This document shows, in pieces, positions 1 through 8,609 of a DNA stretch of 64,000 bases. The stretch is from Streptomyces sp. P3 (GTDB lineage: Bacteria > Actinomycetota > Actinomycetes > Streptomycetales > Streptomycetaceae). The notes beneath the pieces are model-generated. The model made no database searches, was not told the origin of the DNA, and saw nothing but the letters and a program-made list of their open reading frames with translations. A program made the position numbers and the translations under genes. The stretch is from NCBI RefSeq assembly GCF_003032475.1, contig NZ_CP028369.1, positions 7,812,001-7,876,000 on the forward strand. Reading direction: 5' to 3'. How positions within the stretch are numbered: the stretch's first letter is position 1; the number at the start of each line of letters is the position of its first letter.

Positions 1-467
1 AACCCCGCCGCGCGCAACTGTCCGGCCGTCGCCTCCGACAGGGCGACGGTCACTCCCAGCGGCCGCGCTCGCTCCAGCAGACCGGCGTCCACCACTCCGG
101 ACACCGTGTGGATGACCGGACCGCCGCCGAGAATGCACCTCCGCAGCCGGGAGAACAACGGGTATGTCCTCCCGATCGTCAGGACCGCGTGCACCAGATC
201 CGTACGGCGAGCAAGGACACCACCGAGGAGGGCTGCCTGGAACCGTTCCGGAACGTGCGGGCCACCGTCGTGCGACACGATGGGCACGGCTCGGCCACGC
301 GTCGGCCCGCGCTGGCCGCGCGAGGGCCACCGTGAGAACCACACGAAGTCCCGATCCGGCATGCATTCGGCGATGGACGAGGCCAGCCGGGTGTCAGCAC
401 CCGCACCGCCCTCGTACGGGCAGCTGGTGAACAGCAGTACCCGGCTCCGCGCCGAGGGGCTAGCCAT
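1..467 (-). CDS. Glycosyltransferase (GT4-like), N-terminal part, cut by window edge
   Basis: The frame is open from an ATG at 467 to the left edge (about 155 residues). The N-terminus reads as a Rossmann-type beta strand followed by a glycine-rich turn (LLFTSCPYEGGAGADTRLA). That pattern is typical of the nucleotide-free N-lobe of GT4/GT-B glycosyltransferases. The ATG overlaps the last 8 nt of the upstream GT39-like gene, so the gene is translationally coupled and belongs to the same operon. The catalytic C-lobe with the E-x7-E motif lies outside the window, so the sugar donor cannot be judged. It could be another GT-B enzyme; the family call is inferred from the N-lobe and the neighbours. 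Confidence 0.6.
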   Translation of the reverse strand, partial: MASPSARSRVLLFTSCPYEGGAGADTRLASSIAECMPDRDFVWFSRWPSRGQRGPTRGRAVPIVSHDGGPHVPERFQAALLGGVLARRTDLVHAVLTIGRTYPLFSRLRRCILGGGPVIHTVSGVVDAGLLERARPLGVTVALSEATAGQLRAAG

Positions 468-2007
468 CGCGGCCGCCCAACAGCGACGGGGGCGGCACCG
501 GCACCCGGTACAGCTCCACCGTGCCGTACGTGCGGCCATGGAAGGAGAAGAGCAGTGCACCGTGCCGGGTGAGCTGCCGCGCCTCGCGTGGTGTGAACGA
601 GGAGAGGTTGTGCTCGACGATCCGCCACGGCACGACGACGTAGGCAACTCGCTCCCTCGCCCGAGCCTGCGGCGTGGCCCATTCGCCCATGCGGTAGCGG
701 TCCTCGAGGAGCAGGCTGCTCGATTCGCTCATGGAGGTGATCGAACTGCCTGCGGGGACGTGTCGTGTCATGTACTGCCGAAGTCGCTCGTACCCGTCGT
801 CGGGTTGTGCGGTGGCCCCCGCGAAGGTGAACCCGGACCACGCCAGGGTCAGCGTCAGCATGGACACCGCTGCGACGCGCGAGACGGCGGCGCGGGGCGC
901 GCGCTCGGTCCGCCGCTCCCACAGCTGTACGGCCCTCATCGTCAGGATCACGATCGTCGGAACGATCAGCAGGTACAGCTGCTGTTCCTCCAGTGTGCCC
1001 TTCACGACGGCGTAGCCGAGGGCCAGGGTCGCCGACACATACCAGAGCGCCAGCAGACGCTGCGGCGGGCCACCGCGACGCAGCAGAGGAACCACGGCCA
1101 AGGGGGCCAGGATCAGGAGCACATACGTGCTTCCGAAGCTGGACATCTCCTCGATGAGGCGCTGGGAAAGGGAGGTCGATTTCCCGGAATTGAAGCCGGT
1201 CTCCTGCACCAGGCCCAGCAGCCGTCTGATTCCGTGAGTCTTGGTCCCCCACAGCGCGTCGATATGGCCCGCCCACGCCACGGTGCTGACGTAAATCGCG
1301 TACGGCACGGCGGCGAAACCGGCGGCGAGCAATGGCAGTGACCGCTTCGACGGCCAGATGAACACCGTGGCGGCGAGCAGGGGCAGCACGGTGACGAGAG
1401 CCGTCACGTCCTTCGTCAGGATGGCCAGGCCGAAGAGGAGCCCGGCAGCGGCCGCGCGCCGACGCCCCTTGACCCCCGGATTCCTTTCCGTCAACGGCAG
1501 CAGCACCAGATAGCCCAGTAGTACCCAGAGCATCGCCGACGTCTCGATGAGTACGCGTTGGTTGATCCGGAGGATGAACGGATCGATGGCGAAGACCGCG
1601 CCCACGGCGACGCCGGCCAGGGTGGATCTGGTGACGCGTGCCGTCAGCAACACCAGCACCACGGCGGTGAATCCGGCGAGCAGGGCGTTGAGCTGACGCA
1701 TCTGGTACACCCCGGAGACGACGTCCGCGGACGCGCCGAACAGTCGCTCCCAGCCGCCCTCGAGATAGAAGAAGCCGGGCGGGTGGAGCCAGAACAGCCC
1801 ACCGTCGTCCCGAGGGAAGCCCCCATGGGCCACGGAGTGACCGAAGCGCCAGTAGAAGATCTCGTCACCGAACACGTCCGGCCCGCGGCCGACCCCGAAC
1901 AGACGGAGCAGTGCGGTGAACAGGCCGCCGCAGACCGCCACCGCCCAGAGCGGTACCGCGCGCAGCCACGCCACCGGCATGGGCAGGGCCCTGCTCACGA
2001 CGGCCAT
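460..2007 (-). CDS. GT39-family-like polytopic membrane glycosyltransferase
   Basis: This is a 515-aa protein with a long series of hydrophobic segments from about residue 15 to 385. Near the start is the motif FGDEIFYWRFG, the acidic pair in the first extracytoplasmic loop that is characteristic of protein-O-mannosyltransferase/ArnT-type GT-C enzymes. Such enzymes use polyprenyl-phosphate sugars and act on the outer face of the membrane. A soluble tail follows the last membrane segment. The ATG at 2007 lies inside the end of the PIG-L gene (13-nt overlap), which marks an operon. It probably adds a sugar from a lipid-linked donor to the cell-surface product of this cluster; the substrate is unknown. 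Confidence 0.85.
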   Translation of the reverse strand: MAVVSRALPMPVAWLRAVPLWAVAVCGGLFTALLRLFGVGRGPDVFGDEIFYWRFGHSVAHGGFPRDDGGLFWLHPPGFFYLEGGWERLFGASADVVSGVYQMRQLNALLAGFTAVVLVLLTARVTRSTLAGVAVGAVFAIDPFILRINQRVLIETSAMLWVLLGYLVLLPLTERNPGVKGRRRAAAAGLLFGLAILTKDVTALVTVLPLLAATVFIWPSKRSLPLLAAGFAAVPYAIYVSTVAWAGHIDALWGTKTHGIRRLLGLVQETGFNSGKSTSLSQRLIEEMSSFGSTYVLLILAPLAVVPLLRRGGPPQRLLALWYVSATLALGYAVVKGTLEEQQLYLLIVPTIVILTMRAVQLWERRTERAPRAAVSRVAAVSMLTLTLAWSGFTFAGATAQPDDGYERLRQYMTRHVPAGSSITSMSESSSLLLEDRYRMGEWATPQARARERVAYVVVPWRIVEHNLSSFTPREARQLTRHGALLFSFHGRTYGTVELYRVPVPPPSLLGGRDG

Positions 2008-2828
2008 GGCGAACCCCCGACCCCTCCGTCACCCGTCCGTTCGCCGTCGGTGAGCATGTAGGTCTCCGGCACCAGGGGGATGCGGCCACCGGGGAAGAGC
2101 GCGTCCGCCTGCGAGCGGTACCCCCGTACCAGCGCCGGCTTGGCGGCGAGTTCGCGGGCCCACTCGACCTCGACGAGCGCGTTGCGCTCGACGAAGCGGG
2201 GATCGAGGCCGTTTCGCTGGTTGTAGGGGAAGTCGCTGTAGTAGACCACCGGTGCGCCGCTGAGTTCGGCGGCCGTCCGCACCAGCACATGGTCCACGTG
2301 TCCGCCCACTCCCGAGGGGGCCAGCAGGACCGTACGCGGCGGGGACGCCAGCTCCTCCAGCAGGGCCAGCACACGGCTCACCGTGGCGGCGTCGTGCCGG
2401 GAGATCCGGCCCGTGGCGAGGTGCAGCCGGTACGTGGGATAGACGTGCGCGGCCTCGGGCAGCACGCGGCGCAGTCGGCCCCGGCCCCCGCCGGACGCCG
2501 CGGCCCTCCGGCGGAAGAGGCCGTCGACCAGACCGAGGTGGAGCCAGTCCACACCGAGACGGCGCAGTACCTCGCGGTCCTCGGCACGCCGGTCCCGGTA
2601 CAGGCGCTCGGCGTCCGGCTGTCCGACCTGCCGCAGGTACTGCCGCCCGGACACGGTGTACGGCGGAGCACCGGGCTCGGTGAAGAACGTCGCCACCCGC
2701 ACCTGCGTGTGTCCGACGGCGTGCGACATCAACGCCCCGCAGGACAGGACCGCGTCGTCCAGGTGCGGGGAGAGCACGACAAGTGGCGTACCCGTCCCGA
2801 TCGCGGCGGTGAGTGGATCGGCCCTCAT
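1995..2828 (-). CDS. PIG-L/LmbE family deacetylase
   Basis: This 277-aa protein has the metal-binding motif PHLDD at residues 21-25 and a later HVDH motif (GVGGHVDHVLV). Both are hallmarks of the zinc-dependent PIG-L fold, which removes acetyl groups from N-acetylglucosaminyl compounds (MshB, GlcNAc-PI deacetylase). The length fits the family. It starts at ATG 2828, overlapping the end of the kinase-GT fusion gene by 4 nt. Among glycosyltransferases it most likely deacetylates an amino-sugar intermediate of the same pathway. A role in mycothiol synthesis is less likely given the neighbours. Confidence 0.88.
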   Translation of the reverse strand: MRADPLTAAIGTGTPLVVLSPHLDDAVLSCGALMSHAVGHTQVRVATFFTEPGAPPYTVSGRQYLRQVGQPDAERLYRDRRAEDREVLRRLGVDWLHLGLVDGLFRRRAAASGGGRGRLRRVLPEAAHVYPTYRLHLATGRISRHDAATVSRVLALLEELASPPRTVLLAPSGVGGHVDHVLVRTAAELSGAPVVYYSDFPYNQRNGLDPRFVERNALVEVEWARELAAKPALVRGYRSQADALFPGGRIPLVPETYMLTDGERTGDGGVGGSPWPS

Positions 2829-4642
2829 GATCCGGCCTTCTCTCGTCTCGGTTCCCGGGTCGCCGCCCCGGTGTCATCGCTGGGTGGCCGCGGGGAGCTC
2901 AACAGCCGCTGGACGAGGGTGAGATACCGACCGGTCGTCCGTTCCCAGGAGAACCGCTGCGCGGCCCGGTAGGACAGAAGCCCCAGCTCTCGGCGCATGT
3001 GCTCGTCCTCCGCGAGAGCACGCAACCGGCGGGCCAGGGCGTCCACGTCGAAGGCGGGGACCGCGACGTTCCCGCCGCCGTCCATCCATCGCAGGGTGGG
3101 CAGATCGAAGTGCACCACCGGCTTGCCGTACGACATGCTTTCGAGTGCGGCGATGCCGAACGCCTCGCCGCGGGACGGCAGTACCGTGAAGGCGCAGCCC
3201 GCCAGGAAGCTGTCCTTCCGCGCGCCCGTCACCTCACCGACCCAGCGCGCGTCGGCTCCGGTCGCCCTGAGCAGTGCGACGAGTTTGGCCACCTCGCCGG
3301 GGGCGCCCGCACCGGCGAGCAGCAGGGGCATCGACGGCGGGCCGCTGGAGTGGGCGGCGAGGAGGAGATCCAGTCCCTTGGCCCAGACGTCCACACGTCC
3401 CAGGTAGGCGATGTAGTCGCCGTCGCCGATCCGCCCGGGGTCGACGGGCCTCTGATCGACGCCGTTGTGGATCACGTGGGTGACGGCCCTCGGGGAACGA
3501 CGGCGGACGATCGCGCCGTCGGCCTCGTTGAGGACGACGACGTCCTCGTAGAACCGCAGCCCCAATCGCTCCACCAGGGAGAAGGGCAGGTGGTACTTGC
3601 GTGACATGGCCGCGCCGCTGAGCGACTGGGCGAGCCCCACCACCCGGCTCCGTGAGAACAGCGGAAGGAATCCGGTGGAGAAGGGCGGCGTGAAGCTCTC
3701 CAGCCACAGGTCGTGCGGCAGCCGGCGGGCCACGAACGGCAGTACGGCGTGATAGAGCAGTTGCCCCGAACGTGGTCCGGCCCAGCCGAGCGGCAGCTTT
3801 CGGTACCGCACACCGTCACGGGTCTCGCTGCCGCCGCGCCCTGCCACGGTGATGACCGTGACGCGATACTCGCCGGCCAGGCGGCGGGCGACCTTGTCCA
3901 CGAGCAGCGCGCCGCCGCCGTGGTAGTGCGGGTTGCGGATGTCGTCGAAGGTCGAGATCACCACGTGCTTCCTGGTGTCCGCCGCGTCGGGAGACGGTTC
4001 GGCCGCGCCCGCCGGCGGGTGCCGCTCCACCGGCACTCGTGCCATGGCCTCGGCCGCGACCTCGGCGGGCGGGGCGGCGGCGTTCACCACGTCCACGTGC
4101 CGCGACCGCGATGCCCAGCGCCGGTAGTCGTTTCGGAGGTCCGCCAGCGGACCGACGGCGAACTCGCCGTCGCGCCCCGCGAGCACCTCCGGCTCCGCAT
4201 CGAGAAGCAGGGTGACCTGATACGCCCGCGACAGCCGTGTGAAGACGGCCGTCAGAGCAGAGCCGGGCGAAGGGTCGAACTTGACGAGGCCGTCGAGCGG
4301 ACCACGATCGGTCACCACCGCGGCCGGCCGGCCGAGAGCCGTGCATCGGGCCCGTACGACAGCCCCCGCCAGCCGGACGGCGAGCTCCGCCGCGTCCACC
4401 CAGCCGTGGAGCCGGCCGATCCACGCGCCGTCGCCCGAGCCGGTCGACGGGCGCTCCCCGACGGACGCGGTGAACCGGAACCGAAGCCTTCGCGGCAGGT
4501 GCCGGCAGACGAGACAGCCGTAGCAGTACGGGGTCGCCACGGCGTACCCCTGACCGCGCAGGTCCTTTGCCACTCGCCCGGCCAAGGACGACTTTCCGGC
4601 GCCGTCCGGCCCGGACACACCGACCAGCAGGATGCGCTTCAT
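2825..4642 (-). CDS. Fusion of a thymidylate-kinase-like P-loop domain and a GT4 glycosyltransferase
   Basis: This 605-aa protein has two domains. Residues 1 to about 205 form a P-loop kinase-like domain with Walker A GPDGAGKSS at 11-19, a TDRGPLDG segment and an LLLDAEPEVLAGR segment resembling the thymidylate kinase core. Residues from about 225 to 590 form a GT-B/GT4 glycosyltransferase with HNGVD, an acceptor loop and the E-x7-E motif EAFGIAALE. A proline/alanine-rich linker separates them. The start ATG overlaps the stop of the upstream flippase fusion (ATGA). The kinase half may phosphorylate a sugar, lipid or glycan end before or after transfer; that is inference. No internal stop or frameshift was seen, so the fusion appears real. 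Confidence 0.85.
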   Translation of the reverse strand: MKRILLVGVSGPDGAGKSSLAGRVAKDLRGQGYAVATPYCYGCLVCRHLPRRLRFRFTASVGERPSTGSGDGAWIGRLHGWVDAAELAVRLAGAVVRARCTALGRPAAVVTDRGPLDGLVKFDPSPGSALTAVFTRLSRAYQVTLLLDAEPEVLAGRDGEFAVGPLADLRNDYRRWASRSRHVDVVNAAAPPAEVAAEAMARVPVERHPPAGAAEPSPDAADTRKHVVISTFDDIRNPHYHGGGALLVDKVARRLAGEYRVTVITVAGRGGSETRDGVRYRKLPLGWAGPRSGQLLYHAVLPFVARRLPHDLWLESFTPPFSTGFLPLFSRSRVVGLAQSLSGAAMSRKYHLPFSLVERLGLRFYEDVVVLNEADGAIVRRRSPRAVTHVIHNGVDQRPVDPGRIGDGDYIAYLGRVDVWAKGLDLLLAAHSSGPPSMPLLLAGAGAPGEVAKLVALLRATGADARWVGEVTGARKDSFLAGCAFTVLPSRGEAFGIAALESMSYGKPVVHFDLPTLRWMDGGGNVAVPAFDVDALARRLRALAEDEHMRRELGLLSYRAAQRFSWERTTGRYLTLVQRLLSSPRPPSDDTGAATREPRREKAGS

Positions 4643-7134
4643 CAGGCGAACCTCCTGCGCTCCTTGGCGACGACGAGCGGAACCCGCAGGGCCGCCTCCC
4701 GGGCCGCGACGAAGACGCGTCCACTCCGCAGGAGGTGCAGCGCGTGCTCCGCGCCCACGCGGAGGGACGCGGCTGCGGGCAGCGGTACCGGAAGCCTGCC
4801 CGGCAACCCCTGGTCCAGCCGGCGTATCGCCTCGATCACGACGGCGAGCGCCTGGTCACACCCGGCGGGCCAGCCCTCGCGCGCGGCCTCACGCCGTGCC
4901 TCTTCCAAGAGATCAGGCAGCAGCAGGTCCCGCAACGCGAACAGCTCCGACAGATCGAAGGAGAGATTCTGGAACAGGCCATGAGCCAGCCATATGCGCA
5001 GCGCGTCCGCAGGGTGGGGTACCAGCCAGGCTCCTCCGTCGGACGAGGCGCGGTCGAACAGCCGGCCGGTGGACATCACGGGCACACCGAACCACGACAC
5101 GGCGGTGTGCAGATGGACCGACGGGCCGCGCCGAGGCGCCAGTTGTACCTTGGTGGACCGCTCCAGCCAGTAGGTCGAACGACCGGAATACCAGCCCTCG
5201 AGGGCGTCGCACGCGTCCTGCCACCGCCCGTCGGGCACCACCAGATCAAAGTCGCCGCACGCATGGCCGACGGCCACGTCCGCCTTGACGAGCACGGTGG
5301 GGATGCCCGCGGCACGCAGGCGCCCGGTGACCTCGCGGACGTTCTTCCACAGGAGCACGCCGGCCGCGTCCACGTCGGCGACGACATGCGCCAACTGCTG
5401 CGGGTACGCCCGCGCGAGGCGGCCCTCCACCTGGTTCTCACGCGCGAGCAACAGCGCGCGCCGCAGGGCGGCATCGGTGGTCGGAGGCGGGTTCCCGCGC
5501 CACACGGCTTCCACCAGGAGGTGGTCGGGCCGCTCCTGGGCGGGACTCGTTCGGAGCGTCGGGGGTTGCGGTGAACGGTGGGTCATGGCTGTGCCTGACT
5601 CGTCGGGGGGGATGGCTGAAGACGCGCGGGCCGCAGCCGGACGGGACGGGCCGGCGGTCGCGCCGTCCGCTGCACCGTCGGGACGGGCACCGTCGTGCCG
5701 GGGCGACGGGGCCGACTCGGACAGGGCCTCCGGCGGGTCCGGTGCCCCGGGGCGGCGCAGGAACCGTTCCACGGCGCGCAGGCCGACGGCCGTCGCGGCG
5801 ATCAGCCACAACCGCGGATACGGATGCAGCAGCACCAGCACCCCCACCATCAGCAGCGGTTCCACGAGGGGCACCCGGCTGAGGAAGGCTTTCCCCCGGC
5901 GGCGGACGAGCCGGTGGAGCAACAGGGCGAGCGCTCCGAACGTGCCCACCGCGCCACCGACGGCCATACCGTGTACGCCGTCGATCCGCCAGCCCGCCAG
6001 GAGGGCGAGGGTGTAGCCCACCAGGCCGGCGATCTGCCGGCGTGCGCAGGAGTAGTCGTCCGCGGCCTGGGAGAAGGTGACGACCAGGTTGATCGCGCCG
6101 ATGCCGAAGCCCGTGACCGCTGTGAAGGCCGCGAGGGTGCTCATCATGCTGTAGTCGGCGGGGAAGGCGAAGGTCAACACGGCGTTCGGCGCGGTGGCGA
6201 CCGTCACGGCGAGGGGCAGGGCGGCGATGACGTACAGCCGTACGGCGCTGGCACTGAGCGAGGTGTCGGCCCGTCGCCGGGACAGTGCCGGGAAGAAGGC
6301 GATGGACACCGCGGAGGCCACGAACAGCGGCACCCGCGAGAGCGTGACGCTCGCCTGGTAGCTCGCGGCGTCGGACCGGTCGGTGGGCAACGCGGCCACG
6401 AGGACGACGTCGATCGCGGCCATCAGCGCGACCAGTCCCTGCAGCCGCGCGATGCCGAGCGCGCGCCGCCACAGGTCCCGGTTGGCCGAGGCGCTGCGCC
6501 AGGGCCGTCCGCTGCCCCGCGGCAGAGCCGGCCACCACAGCAGGAGGGGCAGCAAGCCCACCCCGAAGGCCGCCAGCGCGCCGGTGTCGCCCAGCCCGAG
6601 GGCCATGACCAGTGCCACGCCGGCCGCCGTCTTGATCCCCACTTCGGCCACACCCAGCAGCGAGAGAGTCCGCATCCGCTCCTCGCCCTGGAGCCGGCCG
6701 ACGGGCACCGACGTCACATAGAAACAGAACGTGCTCAGCGCCAGTGCCGTGGTCGTGGCGGGTCCGGCGAACCCGGTCGCGACGCCGGCGACGACGCCGG
6801 CGGCGACGAGCCCGCCTCCGGTGCCGGTGATGATCGCGAACCGGCCCGCGTCGCCTCGCTCGGCATCGGACCGGGCACGGGCCAGCGCCTGCGCCAGCAC
6901 CCACGGGACCGTCACCCTCGCGACGGTCACCGCGCTCAGCAGCAGCCCGGCCCCGGCGGCGAACCGCGCGTACGAGCCGACGTCCAGCAGCCTGGTCAGG
7001 AGCAGCGCGTACCCGTAGTTCACGACGCCCACGATCATGACGGACGCGGTGATCCATCGTGCGCCGTGCACCGCCGTCACCACGTCCGGGCGGGCCGTCG
7101 GCCGAGGCTTCGTCGTCGTACGGAGGGCGGTCAT
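4642..7134 (-). CDS. Flippase (Wzx/MATE-like) fused to a nucleotidyltransferase-like domain
   Basis: A single open frame of 830 aa. Residues 1 to about 470 are polytopic and polysaccharide-flippase-like, with GVVNYGYALLLTRLLDVGSY near the N-terminus and repeated paired helices. A low-complexity linker rich in Ser, Pro, Ala and Asp (about 470-516) follows. Residues from 517 resemble the uncharacterised nucleotidyltransferase family (NTP_transf_5): a VLVKADVA segment precedes DFDLVV, the acidic pair expected at the active site. An ATG at 5586 could start the second domain alone (314 aa), but no Shine-Dalgarno precedes it and no stop separates the two. Both ends overlap neighbours by ATGA. The protein would export the lipid-linked glycan; the role of the second domain is unknown. 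Confidence 0.8.
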   Translation of the reverse strand: MTALRTTTKPRPTARPDVVTAVHGARWITASVMIVGVVNYGYALLLTRLLDVGSYARFAAGAGLLLSAVTVARVTVPWVLAQALARARSDAERGDAGRFAIITGTGGGLVAAGVVAGVATGFAGPATTTALALSTFCFYVTSVPVGRLQGEERMRTLSLLGVAEVGIKTAAGVALVMALGLGDTGALAAFGVGLLPLLLWWPALPRGSGRPWRSASANRDLWRRALGIARLQGLVALMAAIDVVLVAALPTDRSDAASYQASVTLSRVPLFVASAVSIAFFPALSRRRADTSLSASAVRLYVIAALPLAVTVATAPNAVLTFAFPADYSMMSTLAAFTAVTGFGIGAINLVVTFSQAADDYSCARRQIAGLVGYTLALLAGWRIDGVHGMAVGGAVGTFGALALLLHRLVRRRGKAFLSRVPLVEPLLMVGVLVLLHPYPRLWLIAATAVGLRAVERFLRRPGAPDPPEALSESAPSPRHDGARPDGAADGATAGPSRPAAARASSAIPPDESGTAMTHRSPQPPTLRTSPAQERPDHLLVEAVWRGNPPPTTDAALRRALLLARENQVEGRLARAYPQQLAHVVADVDAAGVLLWKNVREVTGRLRAAGIPTVLVKADVAVGHACGDFDLVVPDGRWQDACDALEGWYSGRSTYWLERSTKVQLAPRRGPSVHLHTAVSWFGVPVMSTGRLFDRASSDGGAWLVPHPADALRIWLAHGLFQNLSFDLSELFALRDLLLPDLLEEARREAAREGWPAGCDQALAVVIEAIRRLDQGLPGRLPVPLPAAASLRVGAEHALHLLRSGRVFVAAREAALRVPLVVAKERRRFA

Positions 7135-8609
7135 GGGGGATCCCGCCGTTCCGTGGTTCCGGGCTCGGGGCCGGTCGGCGTACGCGTCGCCCGCGGGGTG
7201 TCCACGTCGCCCGCGTCGGGACGTACGAGCTGTTCTCGCCGGTGGGCCAGCCGGAACATGGCCTCGCGCACGCCCAGTCGCCGCAGTGCCCGGTACGCGC
7301 TCAGTTCGTCGCAGCCGTGCAGCAGCAGGCGGAAGGAGTCGCCCCGCCGGCTCCACTGGTCTGTCTCCCGCAGCATGGTGTTCAGGGCGTGTTCGACGTC
7401 GTCGCCGTTTCGGGCCTGGAACTTCGAGAGAACCGTGAGGTCGCTGGCCCGGCGGCGTGACCTGCGGTGCCGTCGGACGCGCCGGGACTCCTCCAGCACC
7501 ACCTGGGCGAGCCGTTCGGCGCTGTCGTCCCAGGAGAACCGCGCGCTCCAGGTGCGGCACCGATCCGCTGTCCGCTCGCGGGCGTCGGCGTCGCCCAGTT
7601 CGGTGAGGGCGGTGGCGATTCCGGCGGCCAGGGTGGTGTCGGTGGGGAGCAGCCAGCCGTTGTGGCCGTGCTGGATGGCGTCGCGCAGGCCGGGGACGTC
7701 GAAGGCGAGGGCGGGCGTGCCCAGGGAGTTCGCCTCGATGACGGTCAGGCCCCAGCCCTCGGCGACCGAGGGCACCACGGTGAGCCATGCCCTGCCGAGC
7801 AGTGTCCGCTTGCGTTCCTCGCTGACATGGCCGTGGAACTCGACGGTGGAGTCGAGACCGAGCGCGGAGGCGAGTCTGCGCAGGTTCGGCAGTTCGCTGC
7901 CGTCGCCGGCGAGGTCGACGCGCAGTCCGGGCCAGCGCCGCCGTAGCTCGGGGAGGGCCCGGAGCAGGAGGTCCACGCGCTTTTGGGGTGTCATCCTGCT
8001 GACCACGGTGATCGTGGGCGTCGCGGCCCGGTCGACGCGCGCGGAGGGCGCTTTGGGGCTGCCGTTGGGCACGAGGTAGATCGGGTTGTGGAAGCCCAGC
8101 TCTGCCCGCACGCCCTCCCGGCTGGAGGGGGAGACGACGACGATGGCACGCCCGTGGTAGACCCAGCGGCTGATCTGCTTCTCCAGCAGGCGCCCGACCG
8201 TGTTCATGGGCCAGCGGAAGAACAGGTCGAACTGCTTCTGGTGGATGTGGTGGATGACGCAGATGTCCGGGGTCCAGCGCGGTGTGAAGAGGGGGGAGAA
8301 GAAGGGGATGCCGTTCTGGAAGTCGACGACCGCGTCGTAGGTGTGACGGTTTTTCAGCAGGTGCACGGCCGCGGCGGCATAGACGCCGAACGTGCCCCCG
8401 CCTCGAAGGACGCGCACGCCGTCGGCCGACTCTTCGGCCCGGGAGCCGGGGAAGCGCGAGGCGAAGAGGGTCACCCGCGCGTTCGCGCCGGTGAGCCGTC
8501 GCGCGATCTCGTAAGCGTACGCCTCCGCACCCCCGGCCTGCGGATGTGCGGGGTCGCGCCAGTTCAGGAAGAGGACGTTCGTGCGGGCGATGTGATCGAG
8601 CGCGGTCAT
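7131..8609 (-). CDS. GT4 family glycosyltransferase
   Basis: This 492-aa GT-B enzyme has an N-lobe GGAEAYAYEIARRL acceptor-side motif, LVPNGS between the lobes, the donor-side segment VVSRMTPQKRVDLLL, and the E-x7-E motif EGWGLTVIE followed by DVPGLRDAI. This arrangement is classical for retaining GT4 enzymes using nucleotide sugars. After about residue 390 it carries an extra roughly 100-residue basic C-terminal extension not needed for the GT fold. The start ATG overlaps the stop of the GT2 gene, and its own stop overlaps the flippase start, so it sits centrally in the operon. It acts on the cytoplasmic face; sugar and acceptor are unknown. Confidence 0.88.
   Translation of the reverse strand: MTALDHIARTNVLFLNWRDPAHPQAGGAEAYAYEIARRLTGANARVTLFASRFPGSRAEESADGVRVLRGGGTFGVYAAAAVHLLKNRHTYDAVVDFQNGIPFFSPLFTPRWTPDICVIHHIHQKQFDLFFRWPMNTVGRLLEKQISRWVYHGRAIVVVSPSSREGVRAELGFHNPIYLVPNGSPKAPSARVDRAATPTITVVSRMTPQKRVDLLLRALPELRRRWPGLRVDLAGDGSELPNLRRLASALGLDSTVEFHGHVSEERKRTLLGRAWLTVVPSVAEGWGLTVIEANSLGTPALAFDVPGLRDAIQHGHNGWLLPTDTTLAAGIATALTELGDADARERTADRCRTWSARFSWDDSAERLAQVVLEESRRVRRHRRSRRRASDLTVLSKFQARNGDDVEHALNTMLRETDQWSRRGDSFRLLLHGCDELSAYRALRRLGVREAMFRLAHRREQLVRPDAGDVDTPRATRTPTGPEPGTTERRDPP

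Noticed and set aside
5586..5610. Separate start codon for the nucleotidyltransferase-like domain
   Set aside because: There is no Shine-Dalgarno and no stop upstream in frame; kept as part of the fusion, with the alternative noted.
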